Below are positions 15,972 through 22,580 of a DNA stretch of 27,024 nucleotides, in pieces (within the stretch, counting starts at the first letter, position 1; each line of letters opens with the position of its first letter). The stretch spans positions 1 through 27,024 of the forward strand of contig CAAGID010000034.1 of the NCBI GenBank assembly GCA_900769815.1, in the 5' to 3' direction. The translations under genes and the position numbers were made by a program. This DNA comes from Clostridia bacterium (lineage in GTDB: Bacteria > Bacillota > Clostridia > Christensenellales > QALW01). A model generated the notes under the pieces. The model worked only from the letters and a program-made list of their open reading frames with translations. It made no database searches and was not told where the DNA came from.

Positions 15972-16634
15972 ATGAGAATGAAGAAAAAAAGAAATCTCGA
16001 TACATTAATTACAATGTATCCTGATATTCTTTCAATACTTGAAAAATCACACCCCAGCATTACGGAAACCTTAAAGGAAAAACGATATCTTGACTTAAAA
16101 AGTCTTTTAGGTCAAGACGAGGTGGAGCTTGAAATCGGTTGCGGCAAGGGTGCATTTATCTGCGAGCTTGCAAAACGGAATCCCGATAAAGCCTATATTG
16201 CCGTTGAAGTAAATAAGAACGTTATTGTGGAAGCCTGTAAAAGAGCAAAAGAAATGAATATTACAAACGTTCGTTTTATAAATACCGCCGCTGAAATTCT
16301 TCCCTGCTTTTTGAAGGAAAATTCAGTTTCCCGCATCTATCTTAACTTTTCCTGCCCCTTCCCCAAGCACACCTACGCTAACCGCAGGCTTACTTATAAA
16401 AGATTTTTGGAATCTTACCGTTTATTCTTAAAGGAGGGCGGAGAAATTCATCAAAAAACGGATAATATGCACTTTTTTGAATTTTCACTTGAGCAGTATT
16501 CTCTTGCAGGCTATAAAATCAAAAACGTCTGCCTCGATTTACATAATTCCGATTTTGAAGGCAATATCGTAACTGAATATGAGGACCGCTTTACTAAGCT
16601 GGGTATGCCCATATACCGTGTTGAAGCATATTAA
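15972..16634 (+). CDS. trmB: tRNA (guanine-N7-)-methyltransferase
   Basis: A 220-residue Rossmann-fold methyltransferase that forms m7G46 in the tRNA variable loop using S-adenosylmethionine. The SAM-binding motif is LEIGCGKGAF (53-62), with the acidic ribose-binding end AVEVNKN (77-83). The family substrate motif reads NFSCPFPKHTYANRRL (125-140), and the C-terminal GGEIHQKTDNMHFFE (156-170) matches the family KTD signature. Residue 128 is Cys where most TrmB proteins have Asp in a DPWPK motif. The start at 15972 follows AAGGAAG at good spacing. The gene stands alone between a promoter and a terminator. Confidence 0.92.
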   Translation: MRMKKKRNLDTLITMYPDILSILEKSHPSITETLKEKRYLDLKSLLGQDEVELEIGCGKGAFICELAKRNPDKAYIAVEVNKNVIVEACKRAKEMNITNVRFINTAAEILPCFLKENSVSRIYLNFSCPFPKHTYANRRLTYKRFLESYRLFLKEGGEIHQKTDNMHFFEFSLEQYSLAGYKIKNVCLDLHNSDFEGNIVTEYEDRFTKLGMPIYRVEAY

Positions 16635-16635
16635 A

Positions 16636-16660
16636 AAAAGGACAGTAAATCTGTCCTTTT
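16636..16660 (+). terminator. terminator of trmB
   Basis: A 10-bp stem AAAAGGACAG / CTGTCCTTTT with a 5-nt loop, beginning 2 bp after the trmB stop and followed by a second T-run at 16663-16668. Confidence 0.88.
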
Positions 16661-16703
16661 GCTTTTTTGACCATATGTTTTCGCTTTCGCTCAATATAAA
16701 GTC

Positions 16704-16787
16704 GTTCCTCAGGAACACCTCAATTTGTTCCAAAGGCACAACATCATTTGCCGTAAGGCTCATATCGCGCATTTGCCTATGGCAAAT
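16704..16787. repeat. array of short inverted repeats, period about 23 bp
   Basis: Four miniature hairpins follow one another: GTTCC-TCA-GGAAC (16704-16716), GTTCC-AAA-GGCAC (16727-16739, one mismatch), GCC-GTAA-GGC (16750-16759) and ATTTGCC-TAT-GGCAAAT (16771-16787). Their starts are at 23-bp steps for the first three, and the spacers are alike (ACCTCAATTT, AACATCATTT, then a TCATAT start). No open frame with coding character covers the region. It joins the core repeat that begins at about 16795. Confidence 0.6.
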
Positions 16788-16794
16788 ATATACC

Positions 16795-16872
16795 AAGAGT
16801 GTGAGAAAATTCGCAAATCAGTGGCGTGTGAGGGTAAAAGCGAATGAGCTTACAAAACGGTAAGTGACTGAG
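16795..16872 (+). repeat. intergenic repeat, copy 1
   Basis: Runs from CAAGAGTGTGAGAAAATTCG to GTAAGTGACTGA. It matches copy 3 (from 26914) along about 70 bp with only single-base gaps. It contains the stem-loop CTTAC-AAAACG-GTAAG at 16849-16864. It lies between the trmB terminator and the convergent FAD gene's stop. Confidence 0.65.
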
Positions 16873-16899
16873 TGACTATACCGCCTGCAACCCGCAGTT

Positions 16900-18474
16900 T
16901 CAAGAATTTTTTGTGCTCTGAATAATTTGTTGGGAGATACGGATACCATCCACCGCCGCCGACATAATTCCACCTGCATACCCTGCCCCCTCGCCACAAG
17001 GATAGATGCCCAAAATCGTGCTTTCAAAATTCTCGTTACGTTTAATACGAACGGGCGAAGACGAACGAGTTTCAATGCCTGTCATTACTGCATTTTCATC
17101 GGTAAAGCCTTTAATTTTATTATTAAATAAGGGCAAGGCTTCTTTTAAGGAGATAACTGCAAAATCGGGCAGACAAGAGCTTAAATCACACCAGGTAACA
17201 CCCATAGGATAGGTTGGCGTTACATTTTTTTGTGTTTTAGTGGGCACGCCTTTTAGGAAGTCGCCAATGGTCTGTGCCGGTGCTTTATAGTTGCTTCCGC
17301 CTAAAATATAGGCAAGTTTTTCATATTTTTGTTGAAAATCAATACCTGAAAGGACGTCATCAGAATCAAAATCAGAGGGTTCAACGTTAACAAGTACTGC
17401 CGAATTGGCATTTTCGCCGTCCCGAGCAAAAAGACTCATACCGTTTACAACAAGGTGTCCCGCCTCGCTTGAGGCGGCAACAACCTTTCCACCGGGGCAC
17501 ATACAGAAGGTGTAAACGCTTCTGCCTGAAGGAAGATGCACTGATAATTTATAATCGGCAGCAGGCAGGAATTTATAAAATTCACCGTATTGGCTTTTAT
17601 TTATCATTTCCTGCTTATGCTCAATTCTGACACCTATCGAAAAGGGTTTTTGCTCCATTTCAACGTTGTGTTTTTTAAGCATTTCAAATATGTCGCGGGC
17701 GCTATGACCTGTTGCGATAACAAGATTTTCCGTTTCGATTTTGCCTTTATCGGTGTAAACTGCACTTATTTTGTTATCTTTATATTCAATATCAGTAAGC
17801 GTTGTTAAAAAACGAACTTGACCGCCAAGCTCAATAATTTTATTACGTAAATTCTTAACGATTTCAATTAGATTATCGGTGCCCAAGTGGGGCTTATTAA
17901 GATATAAGATTTCTTCAGGTGCACCGCACTCATAGAAGGTTTCCAATACCTCACGGCAACGAGAATCGTGAATGTTTGTGATTAATTTGCCGTCAGAGAA
18001 GGTTCCTGCACCGCCCTCGCCAAACTGCACGTTGGTCTGAAGATTTAAAATTCCAGTTTTAAAGAACTTTTCGATTTCTTGTTTACGTGTATCGGCATCG
18101 GCGCCACGCTCAATTAAAATAGGCTTTAACCCTGCCTTTGCAAGAAAAAGTGCACAAAAAAGTCCTGCAGGACCTGCACCGCATACTACGGGCGGATTGC
18201 CTTGTAATTGCACTTTAGGCACTGTAATTCTTTCAGGAATTTTATAAATTCGTGCATCCTTGTTATTTGCTTTTTTTAAAACCTTTTGCTCGTTTTCAAC
18301 AGTTACGCCAAGGGTAGCAGTATAGAACACGTTGTCCTTTTTGCGGGCATCAACGGATTTTTTCAAGAACCTGTAATTTTCAATTTTATCTACCCGCAAT
18401 TTCTTTAAAATCAAGTTATAAATATCCTTTTCGCTATAGGTTACGGGAATTTTTAAATTCATAAATTCAATCAT
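16900..18474 (-). CDS. FAD-dependent oxidoreductase, COG2509 type
   Basis: A 524-residue flavoprotein of the widespread but poorly characterised COG2509 class of FAD-dependent dehydrogenases. An N-terminal domain of about 90 residues (ferredoxin-like in relatives) precedes the FAD-binding GAGPAG motif (99-104, in VVCGAGPAGLF). Other family marks are GTFSDGKLITN, ATGHSARDIFEML and the C-terminal flavin-contact GEGAGYAGGIMSAAVDG. Its substrate and electron partner are unknown. The start at 18474 has AGGTGA at correct spacing; an upstream in-frame ATG at 18519 lies in the promoter -35 box and is rejected. It is divergent from the gene at 18576. Confidence 0.88.
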   Translation of the reverse strand: MIEFMNLKIPVTYSEKDIYNLILKKLRVDKIENYRFLKKSVDARKKDNVFYTATLGVTVENEQKVLKKANNKDARIYKIPERITVPKVQLQGNPPVVCGAGPAGLFCALFLAKAGLKPILIERGADADTRKQEIEKFFKTGILNLQTNVQFGEGGAGTFSDGKLITNIHDSRCREVLETFYECGAPEEILYLNKPHLGTDNLIEIVKNLRNKIIELGGQVRFLTTLTDIEYKDNKISAVYTDKGKIETENLVIATGHSARDIFEMLKKHNVEMEQKPFSIGVRIEHKQEMINKSQYGEFYKFLPAADYKLSVHLPSGRSVYTFCMCPGGKVVAASSEAGHLVVNGMSLFARDGENANSAVLVNVEPSDFDSDDVLSGIDFQQKYEKLAYILGGSNYKAPAQTIGDFLKGVPTKTQKNVTPTYPMGVTWCDLSSCLPDFAVISLKEALPLFNNKIKGFTDENAVMTGIETRSSSPVRIKRNENFESTILGIYPCGEGAGYAGGIMSAAVDGIRISQQIIQSTKNS

Positions 18475-18490
18475 TTTATCACCTGAAAAA

Positions 18491-18519
18491 ATTATAACAT
18501 AGGTGCACTTTGCAGGCAA
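18491..18519 (-). promoter_or_regulatory. sigma-A promoter of the FAD gene
   Basis: On the minus strand, TTGCCT (18514-18519), a 17-bp spacer and TATAAT (18491-18496) with TG one base upstream (extended -10). Only six bases separate the -10 box from the AGGTGA ribosome binding site. Confidence 0.78.
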
Positions 18520-18527
18520 GGATTTTA

Positions 18528-18556
18528 TTGACCTAAAATTTTATTTATGATATACT
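18528..18556 (+). promoter_or_regulatory. sigma-A promoter of the jelly-roll protein gene
   Basis: TTGACC (18528-18533), a 17-bp spacer and TATACT (18551-18556). The AGGAG ribosome binding site begins seven bases after the -10 box. It is back to back with the FAD gene promoter, 8 bp between the -35 boxes. Confidence 0.78.
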
Positions 18557-18575
18557 TTAATAAAGGAGTGATACT

Positions 18576-19193
18576 ATGGAATTACATTTATTACACAAAA
18601 AAGTTATAGTTGAAAACTGCCCCATTCTGCTTGAGTATAAGCCCGACGAAAACTGGCAGGAATATTGGACAGTTAAAGACGGTCATTGGGAATATAAAGA
18701 TGGCTGGCTTATTGGTTCAGAAAGAGGAAACCGCGGCGGAATCTTATTTTCAAAGGATTATTATGAGGGCGATGTTATTTTATCCTTTACCGCCAAAACC
18801 GTTCTTCCCGCAACTCGCGACGTTAACGCACTTTTCTGTGCAAACTGGGTTGACGAGACAAATACTTTAGGCAACGCTTACGTGGTAGGTCTTAACGGTT
18901 GGTGGGAGGACAAAAGCGGTATTGAAAGAAATCCCGAAAATCTTGTCCGTGCATTGACAGGTGCTTATAAATACACACCCGGAAGCGAAGTAAAAATCGT
19001 AACGGGCATTATTAAAGGACATAGCTTCTTATACGCTGACGGCGTTTTAATTGAGGAACTTGTTGACCCCGATTATATTGAGGGCGGTTACGTTGGCTTC
19101 TCCCCCTACTGCACCAAGCTTGCAGTTAAGGATATCGTTGTAAGACGCGCAGTTTTCGAACAATTCGACCAAAGCTACGAGCCTGAGTTTTAA
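18576..19193 (+). CDS. concanavalin-like jelly-roll protein (DUF1961/DUF1080-like)
   Basis: A 205-residue, beta-rich protein without signal peptide or membrane segment. The opening WQEYWTVKDGHWEYKDGWLIGS followed by a GGILFSKDYYEGDVILSFTAK strand pair resembles DUF1961 (YesU-like) and DUF1080 (3-keto-disaccharide hydrolase-like) domains, which share a concanavalin A-like fold and act in sugar metabolism. The segment NAYVVGLNGWWEDKSGIERNP favours DUF1961, but I cannot settle this by eye. AGGAG precedes the ATG. It has its own promoter and terminator, so it is a single-gene unit. Its role is probably binding or processing of a carbohydrate in the cytoplasm. Confidence 0.65.
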   Translation: MELHLLHKKVIVENCPILLEYKPDENWQEYWTVKDGHWEYKDGWLIGSERGNRGGILFSKDYYEGDVILSFTAKTVLPATRDVNALFCANWVDETNTLGNAYVVGLNGWWEDKSGIERNPENLVRALTGAYKYTPGSEVKIVTGIIKGHSFLYADGVLIEELVDPDYIEGGYVGFSPYCTKLAVKDIVVRRAVFEQFDQSYEPEF

Positions 19194-19200
19194 ATAAACC

Positions 19201-19228
19201 AAACCCCCATCCGAAATGGATGGGGTTT
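19201..19228 (+). terminator. terminator of the jelly-roll protein gene
   Basis: AAACCCCCATCC pairs with GGATGGGGTTT around GAAAT, with one bulged C, and is followed by ATTTG. It starts 7 bp after the stop codon. Confidence 0.8.
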
Positions 19229-19230
19229 AT

Positions 19231-19448
19231 TTGTGCAGAATTCTCGCGTTTTTTACCTCTGCCCCTCACAGTGCGAGAAAATTCGAAATTCAAGGCACAA
19301 GCGGTTAAAACCGAGGAAGTTGGGGATCCCCGAAATGCAGTATTGCATTTTGGAGAAAAGGAAGCACAGCGAAGCCAAACAGTTTTTGCACAATTTATTC
19401 TGTGAAAGCGCAAAGCTTAGCTTGTGCTGACGTGGTAAATAACTGAGG
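19231..19448 (+). repeat. intergenic repeat, copy 2 (expanded)
   Basis: Fills most of the gene-free stretch 19194-19529. It shares with the other copies a GTGCGAGAAAATTCG...TCAAGGCAC core (19271-19298) and a GTAAATAACTGA end (19435-19446), but about 110 bp of extra sequence lies between. That insert holds several hairpins: CGGT-TAAA-ACCG, the palindrome GGGGATCCCC, and AAATGCA-GTAT-TGCATTT. The left edge pairs imperfectly with the core: GAATTCTCGC against GCGAGAAAATTC. I see no gene in the stretch. Confidence 0.55.
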
Positions 19449-19473
19449 TTTTATACTGCTTATTACATAGAAA

Positions 19474-19499
19474 AACCCCTTGCAAAAATGCAAGGGGTT
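19474..19499 (-). terminator. terminator of the solute-binding lipoprotein gene
   Basis: An 11-bp perfect stem AACCCCTTGCA and its complement with a 4-nt loop, followed on the minus strand by TTTCTATG. It lies about 30 bp beyond the stop codon. Confidence 0.88.
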
Positions 19500-19529
19500 G
19501 TTTTCGAAGATTTCTCGTGCTGTGAACTG

Positions 19530-21020
19530 TTACTTCCAGGTATAGGGTGAACGGCTAACAATAGCAGCATTGATAGCGTTTGCAATACTTGAGAAGTATG
19601 TTCTTGCATTCTGAGTCTGATTAAGGATATCATCTTCACCCTTACCGAAGAGAGCAGCTGCAACTCTTCTTGCACTACCGATTGATACGGGTGCTTCTGA
19701 GTACATAAATACACGGAAGTGAGTTTTTGCACCTTCTATAAGGTCAATATTCTTAGCGGACGCATCGTCACGTGAATAAAGAACTTTTTCGGACTCATAA
19801 AGAGCCTTTGCATCGTCACTGTCTACGTCGTAAATAGGTGTATAAAGTGAGCAAAGAATCTGAACAGCACCCTTTGTGTTACCGTCTGTACGGAATACAC
19901 AGTAGGGATTAAGGTGGGGATAGAATGAATTGTAAGTATTTTCGTTAGCAACATTTGAGGGTCCCTTAGGCCAAGGAACAATACCGTAATCGAACTCTGC
20001 CTTAGCAATTTCCTTTAAGGGGTTTGAGGAGTAGCCGTTATAGAAGAATGCTACTGAACCTGCAAGGAAGTGGTTAAGGGGATCTTTACTTGTGGTGTAA
20101 TAGTAAGTTGTTTCCATCCAACCGTTCTTAGCAAACTTAATAAACTCTTCATAAGCTTCCATAAGTCTGTCACCCTTATCGCCGGAGTAAACGAAAGTAT
20201 CCTGAACCTGTCCGTTGGGAAGAGTTTCCTTAAGAACGAATTCAGTGCCGTTGGAGTTAGCAAGAGACCACATTACAAGAGCCTCGTTACCTCTTTCAAT
20301 ACCATACTGTTTCTTATCAGGAATTGTTGTTGCGGCAAGAAGAGTCTCAAACTTATCCCAAGTCCAAGAACCGTCATCAACCCAACCGTAGATCTGATCA
20401 GCTGTGTAACCTGCTGCTTCTACAAGAGTCTTGTTAAATACAAGTACGTTACCGCCGCACTCAAAGTGTATACCAAGCTCCTGGGGAATAAAGAACCAAA
20501 GTTTGTCATTGTACTCGCAAAGGTCATACTGTGAGAATACGTTGAACTTCTGCTCATCTTTGAAATCATAAACATCTTCATGCTCAGAAAGAGGGATAAG
20601 ACACTGACCGGGGTTACCCATATACAGATATGTATCCATCATTGTATGAAGACCGCCAGCCTTCATGCCTGTGATTTCGGGAACACCCTGGAATGCTGAA
20701 GCAAGCATACCGCCGCTGTTTGATGATACAAATTCGATTTTGATGCCGTAGTTATTCTGTAATGCTTCAATTCTTTCACGCATCTTCTGGTCACGTTCGG
20801 TATCCTCTGAATAAGGTGATTCAGAAGTATACTGCCATGAATAGAAGCTGTAGGTTTCATCCGGCTTTGTGAAGTTTGCCTTAGGCTTAACGTTAGTACC
20901 GTCATCAACTACAGGTGTTGCAGAAGCACCGCTACTGGGGTTACCATCGCAAGCAACTACTGAACCGAGCATAAGCACTACGAGCATAGCTACAAATAAC
21001 AATTTGATAGCCTTTTTCAT
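19530..21020 (-). CDS. orphan extracellular solute-binding lipoprotein (sugar ABC type)
   Basis: A 496-residue lipoprotein: signal peptide with lipobox VVAC (Cys24 as the lipidated residue), a Ser/Gly/Pro-rich linker, then a family-1 type solute-binding fold. The GWVDDGSWTWDKFETLLAA stretch is characteristic of carbohydrate-binding proteins of ABC importers, and VPWPKGPSN of a later strand-turn. It should catch oligosaccharides outside the cell. No permease or ATPase gene for sugar uptake is adjacent, so its partners lie elsewhere. AGGAGG precedes the ATG. A palindrome sits between promoter and start. The ligand cannot be told from sequence. Confidence 0.88.
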   Translation of the reverse strand: MKKAIKLLFVAMLVVLMLGSVVACDGNPSSGASATPVVDDGTNVKPKANFTKPDETYSFYSWQYTSESPYSEDTERDQKMRERIEALQNNYGIKIEFVSSNSGGMLASAFQGVPEITGMKAGGLHTMMDTYLYMGNPGQCLIPLSEHEDVYDFKDEQKFNVFSQYDLCEYNDKLWFFIPQELGIHFECGGNVLVFNKTLVEAAGYTADQIYGWVDDGSWTWDKFETLLAATTIPDKKQYGIERGNEALVMWSLANSNGTEFVLKETLPNGQVQDTFVYSGDKGDRLMEAYEEFIKFAKNGWMETTYYYTTSKDPLNHFLAGSVAFFYNGYSSNPLKEIAKAEFDYGIVPWPKGPSNVANENTYNSFYPHLNPYCVFRTDGNTKGAVQILCSLYTPIYDVDSDDAKALYESEKVLYSRDDASAKNIDLIEGAKTHFRVFMYSEAPVSIGSARRVAAALFGKGEDDILNQTQNARTYFSSIANAINAAIVSRSPYTWK

Positions 21021-21045
21021 GTAGATTTCCTCCTTAAAATTTTAT

Positions 21046-21058
21046 GTATAGACTATAC
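21046..21058. promoter_or_regulatory. operator-like palindrome of the lipoprotein gene
   Basis: A perfect 6-1-6 inverted repeat, GTATAG-A-CTATAC on the plus strand, lies about 14 bp downstream of the -10 box and 25 bp upstream of the start codon. The position suits a repressor site in the leader. The cognate regulator is unknown. Confidence 0.45.
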
Positions 21059-21071
21059 GTTCTACACTATG

Positions 21072-21100
21072 ATTATATCACTTTGTCAAAAACTATTCAA
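21072..21100 (-). promoter_or_regulatory. sigma-A promoter of the lipoprotein gene
   Basis: On the minus strand, TTGAAT (21095-21100), a 17-bp spacer and TATAAT (21072-21077). A TTGACA inside the spacer is only 6 bp from the -10 and is not used with it. Confidence 0.75.
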
Positions 21101-21178
21101 TATTTTTTTTCTTCTGTTTGTTAATAAAATGTAAATATTCTTGGTCTTTATTTTGGAAATTATGTATATTTTGCCATT

Positions 21179-21667
21179 TTATCTAAAAAAATCGTGCTTT
21201 TGGGATAATCCGTTTATAAAAATGAGCAAGGGAATACCTAAACAGTAGCAGATGATGAATTCACTTATGCCTATACTTAACGCCGTTGCAAAGTATAAAG
21301 GCAAGGTAAAGTTATTGTCATAGGTCATTAACGTAACTACTACGCTAACGATTAAGGCGTTAAATATTACAGGAGGCAACGGAGCAAGCCACATTTTTTT
21401 GATTTTTCTTGTTGTAAGCGCGGCAAGAAAGGTTGCAAGAGTGCCTAAAACTATATCAAAAATCGTACCGCCCAAAAAGTTTGCTATAAAGCAACCAAGA
21501 GTCAGCCCCCATACGGCTTCAGGCATAATAAAGGGAAGTACGGTAAGTACTTCCGAAATTCTGAACTGAACGGCACCAAAGGAAACGGGTGCTAAAAAAA
21601 GCGTCAATGCTGCGTAGAGTGCCCCGATAAGAGCACCGCGGACAAGCTGTTTGATAGTCATTCTCAT
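21179..21667 (-). CDS. queT: QueT-family queuosine-precursor transporter
   Basis: A 162-residue integral membrane protein of the QueT (COG4708) family, substrate-binding subunit of an energy-coupling-factor type transporter for a queuosine precursor such as preQ1. It has about five hydrophobic segments and family stretches LIGALYAALTLFLAPVSFGAVQFRISEVLTVLPF and GLTLGCFIANFLGG. The ECF energising module is not in the window. The start at 21667 is preferred over an in-frame ATG at 21703 because the latter falls inside the predicted riboswitch and lacks a ribosome binding site, whereas AGGGAG precedes 21667. Confidence 0.9.
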   Translation of the reverse strand: MRMTIKQLVRGALIGALYAALTLFLAPVSFGAVQFRISEVLTVLPFIMPEAVWGLTLGCFIANFLGGTIFDIVLGTLATFLAALTTRKIKKMWLAPLPPVIFNALIVSVVVTLMTYDNNFTLPLYFATALSIGISEFIICYCLGIPLLIFINGLSQKHDFFR

Positions 21668-21677
21668 ATTAAATTCT

Positions 21678-21734
21678 CTCCCTAGTTTTGTTTCATAGCT
21701 CAAAGGCTATAGACAGGATGGTTTCGAACTGTCT
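21678..21734 (-). ncRNA. candidate preQ1 riboswitch (class I-like) of queT
   Basis: Read on the minus strand: a 6-bp stem AGACAG / CUGUCU encloses the 12-nt loop UUCGAAACCAUC; then a second 5-bp hairpin AUAGC-CUUUGA-GCUAU; then the tail GAAACAAAACUAGGGAG. The UUC-starting 12-nt loop, the AUC just before the 3' stem strand and the A-rich tail ending CUAGG match the preQ1-I pattern, and preQ1 riboswitches commonly control queT. The tail contains the ribosome binding site, which suggests translational control. The second hairpin is not part of the usual class I fold. The promoter's expected start site falls at the element's 5' edge. Confidence 0.75.
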
Positions 21735-21742
21735 TTGAATAC

Positions 21743-21771
21743 ATTATATATTATATCGGCTTTGCGGTCAA
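21743..21771 (-). promoter_or_regulatory. sigma-A promoter of queT
   Basis: On the minus strand, TTGACC (21766-21771), a 17-bp spacer and TATAAT (21743-21748). The -35 box overlaps the stop codon of the upstream permease gene. Transcription should begin at about 21735-21737. Confidence 0.82.
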
Positions 21772-22580
21772 CCTCTTTTAAGTTTTCTAATTACCGAAGC
21801 AACAATAAGCAAAATAAGATTTGCAACTATTATACCTGCACCTGCAGGAATATATGTAAAAGCACAGCTTGCAAGCATACCTATAAAAAATGCGGTAACG
21901 GAAATGACTGCTGAGCTTACAGTTACTGCTTTATAAGAATCAAATAACTTCATACCCGTTATAGCAGGGAAAATTATCAAGCCTGAAATAAGCATAGTCC
22001 CCATTATACGCATACCTATTATAATGGTTGCGGCGGTAAGCAATGCAAAAAGCACGTTAAAGGCTTTTGTTTTTATGCCTGTTGCCGACGCAAAGCTTTC
22101 ATCAAAGGTAACGGCAAAAATCTTGTTATAAAAGAACACGTACACAAAAATTATAATGAGCGAAAGAATAACTGAAATTATTACGTCGGTTTTTGTTACG
22201 GCAAGGATGCTTCCGAACATATAACTGTAAACGTCAATATTCATTCCGCCTGAAAGAGAGGAGGCAAGAACGCCAAGGGCTATTGACGAGCTTGAAATAA
22301 TTGCTATGGCACTGTCGGTATTGACGCTGTTCTTTAATCTTAACAGTAAAAACGCCGATATAAGCATTATGGGCACCGCAATATATAAGGGTGCTACGTT
22401 AAGGGCAAGAGCAATAGTCATTGCACCGAAACCTACATGTGAAAGACCGTCGCCTATCATTGAATACTTCTTTAAAACAAGGGTTACGCCTAAAAGAGAT
22501 GCACAAAGTGAAACGAGAACGCCTACGATAAAGGCTCTCATTACAAAGCCATATGTAAAAATTTCAAAAAATTCAGACAT
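21768..22580 (-). CDS. znuB: zinc/metal ABC transporter permease
   Basis: A 270-residue ABC-3 family permease with about eight membrane helices, the channel subunit of a zinc (possibly manganese) importer. Typical stretches are GVTLVLKKYSMIGDGLSHVGFGA and, later, GLIIFPAITGMKLFDSYKAV. The start at 22580 was chosen because GGAGGTG lies in front; the longer frame from 22643 extends into the ATPase gene. It overlaps the end of the ATPase gene by 8 bp, so translation is coupled. It is the last gene of the operon. Confidence 0.9.
   Translation of the reverse strand: MSEFFEIFTYGFVMRAFIVGVLVSLCASLLGVTLVLKKYSMIGDGLSHVGFGAMTIALALNVAPLYIAVPIMLISAFLLLRLKNSVNTDSAIAIISSSSIALGVLASSLSGGMNIDVYSYMFGSILAVTKTDVIISVILSLIIIFVYVFFYNKIFAVTFDESFASATGIKTKAFNVLFALLTAATIIIGMRIMGTMLISGLIIFPAITGMKLFDSYKAVTVSSAVISVTAFFIGMLASCAFTYIPAGAGIIVANLILLIVASVIRKLKRG

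Noticed and set aside
16704..16787. The regularly spaced short repeats were considered as a CRISPR array.
   Set aside because: The units are not identical, the period is about 23 bp, there are no unique spacers of normal length and no cas genes nearby.
16539..16796. An 85-codon minus-strand open frame over the trmB end and the hairpin array.
   Set aside because: Its sequence comes from the terminator and the inverted repeats, and it overlaps the real 3' end of trmB.
19126..19430. Several 60-95 codon frames on both strands in the gap after the jelly-roll gene.
   Set aside because: They cross the terminator and repeat copy 2, have no ribosome binding sites and give low-complexity, Arg-rich products without motifs.
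20070..20534. A 154-codon plus-strand open frame inside the solute-binding lipoprotein gene.
   Set aside because: It is a shadow of the lipoprotein coding frame, with no ribosome binding site and no recognisable domain.
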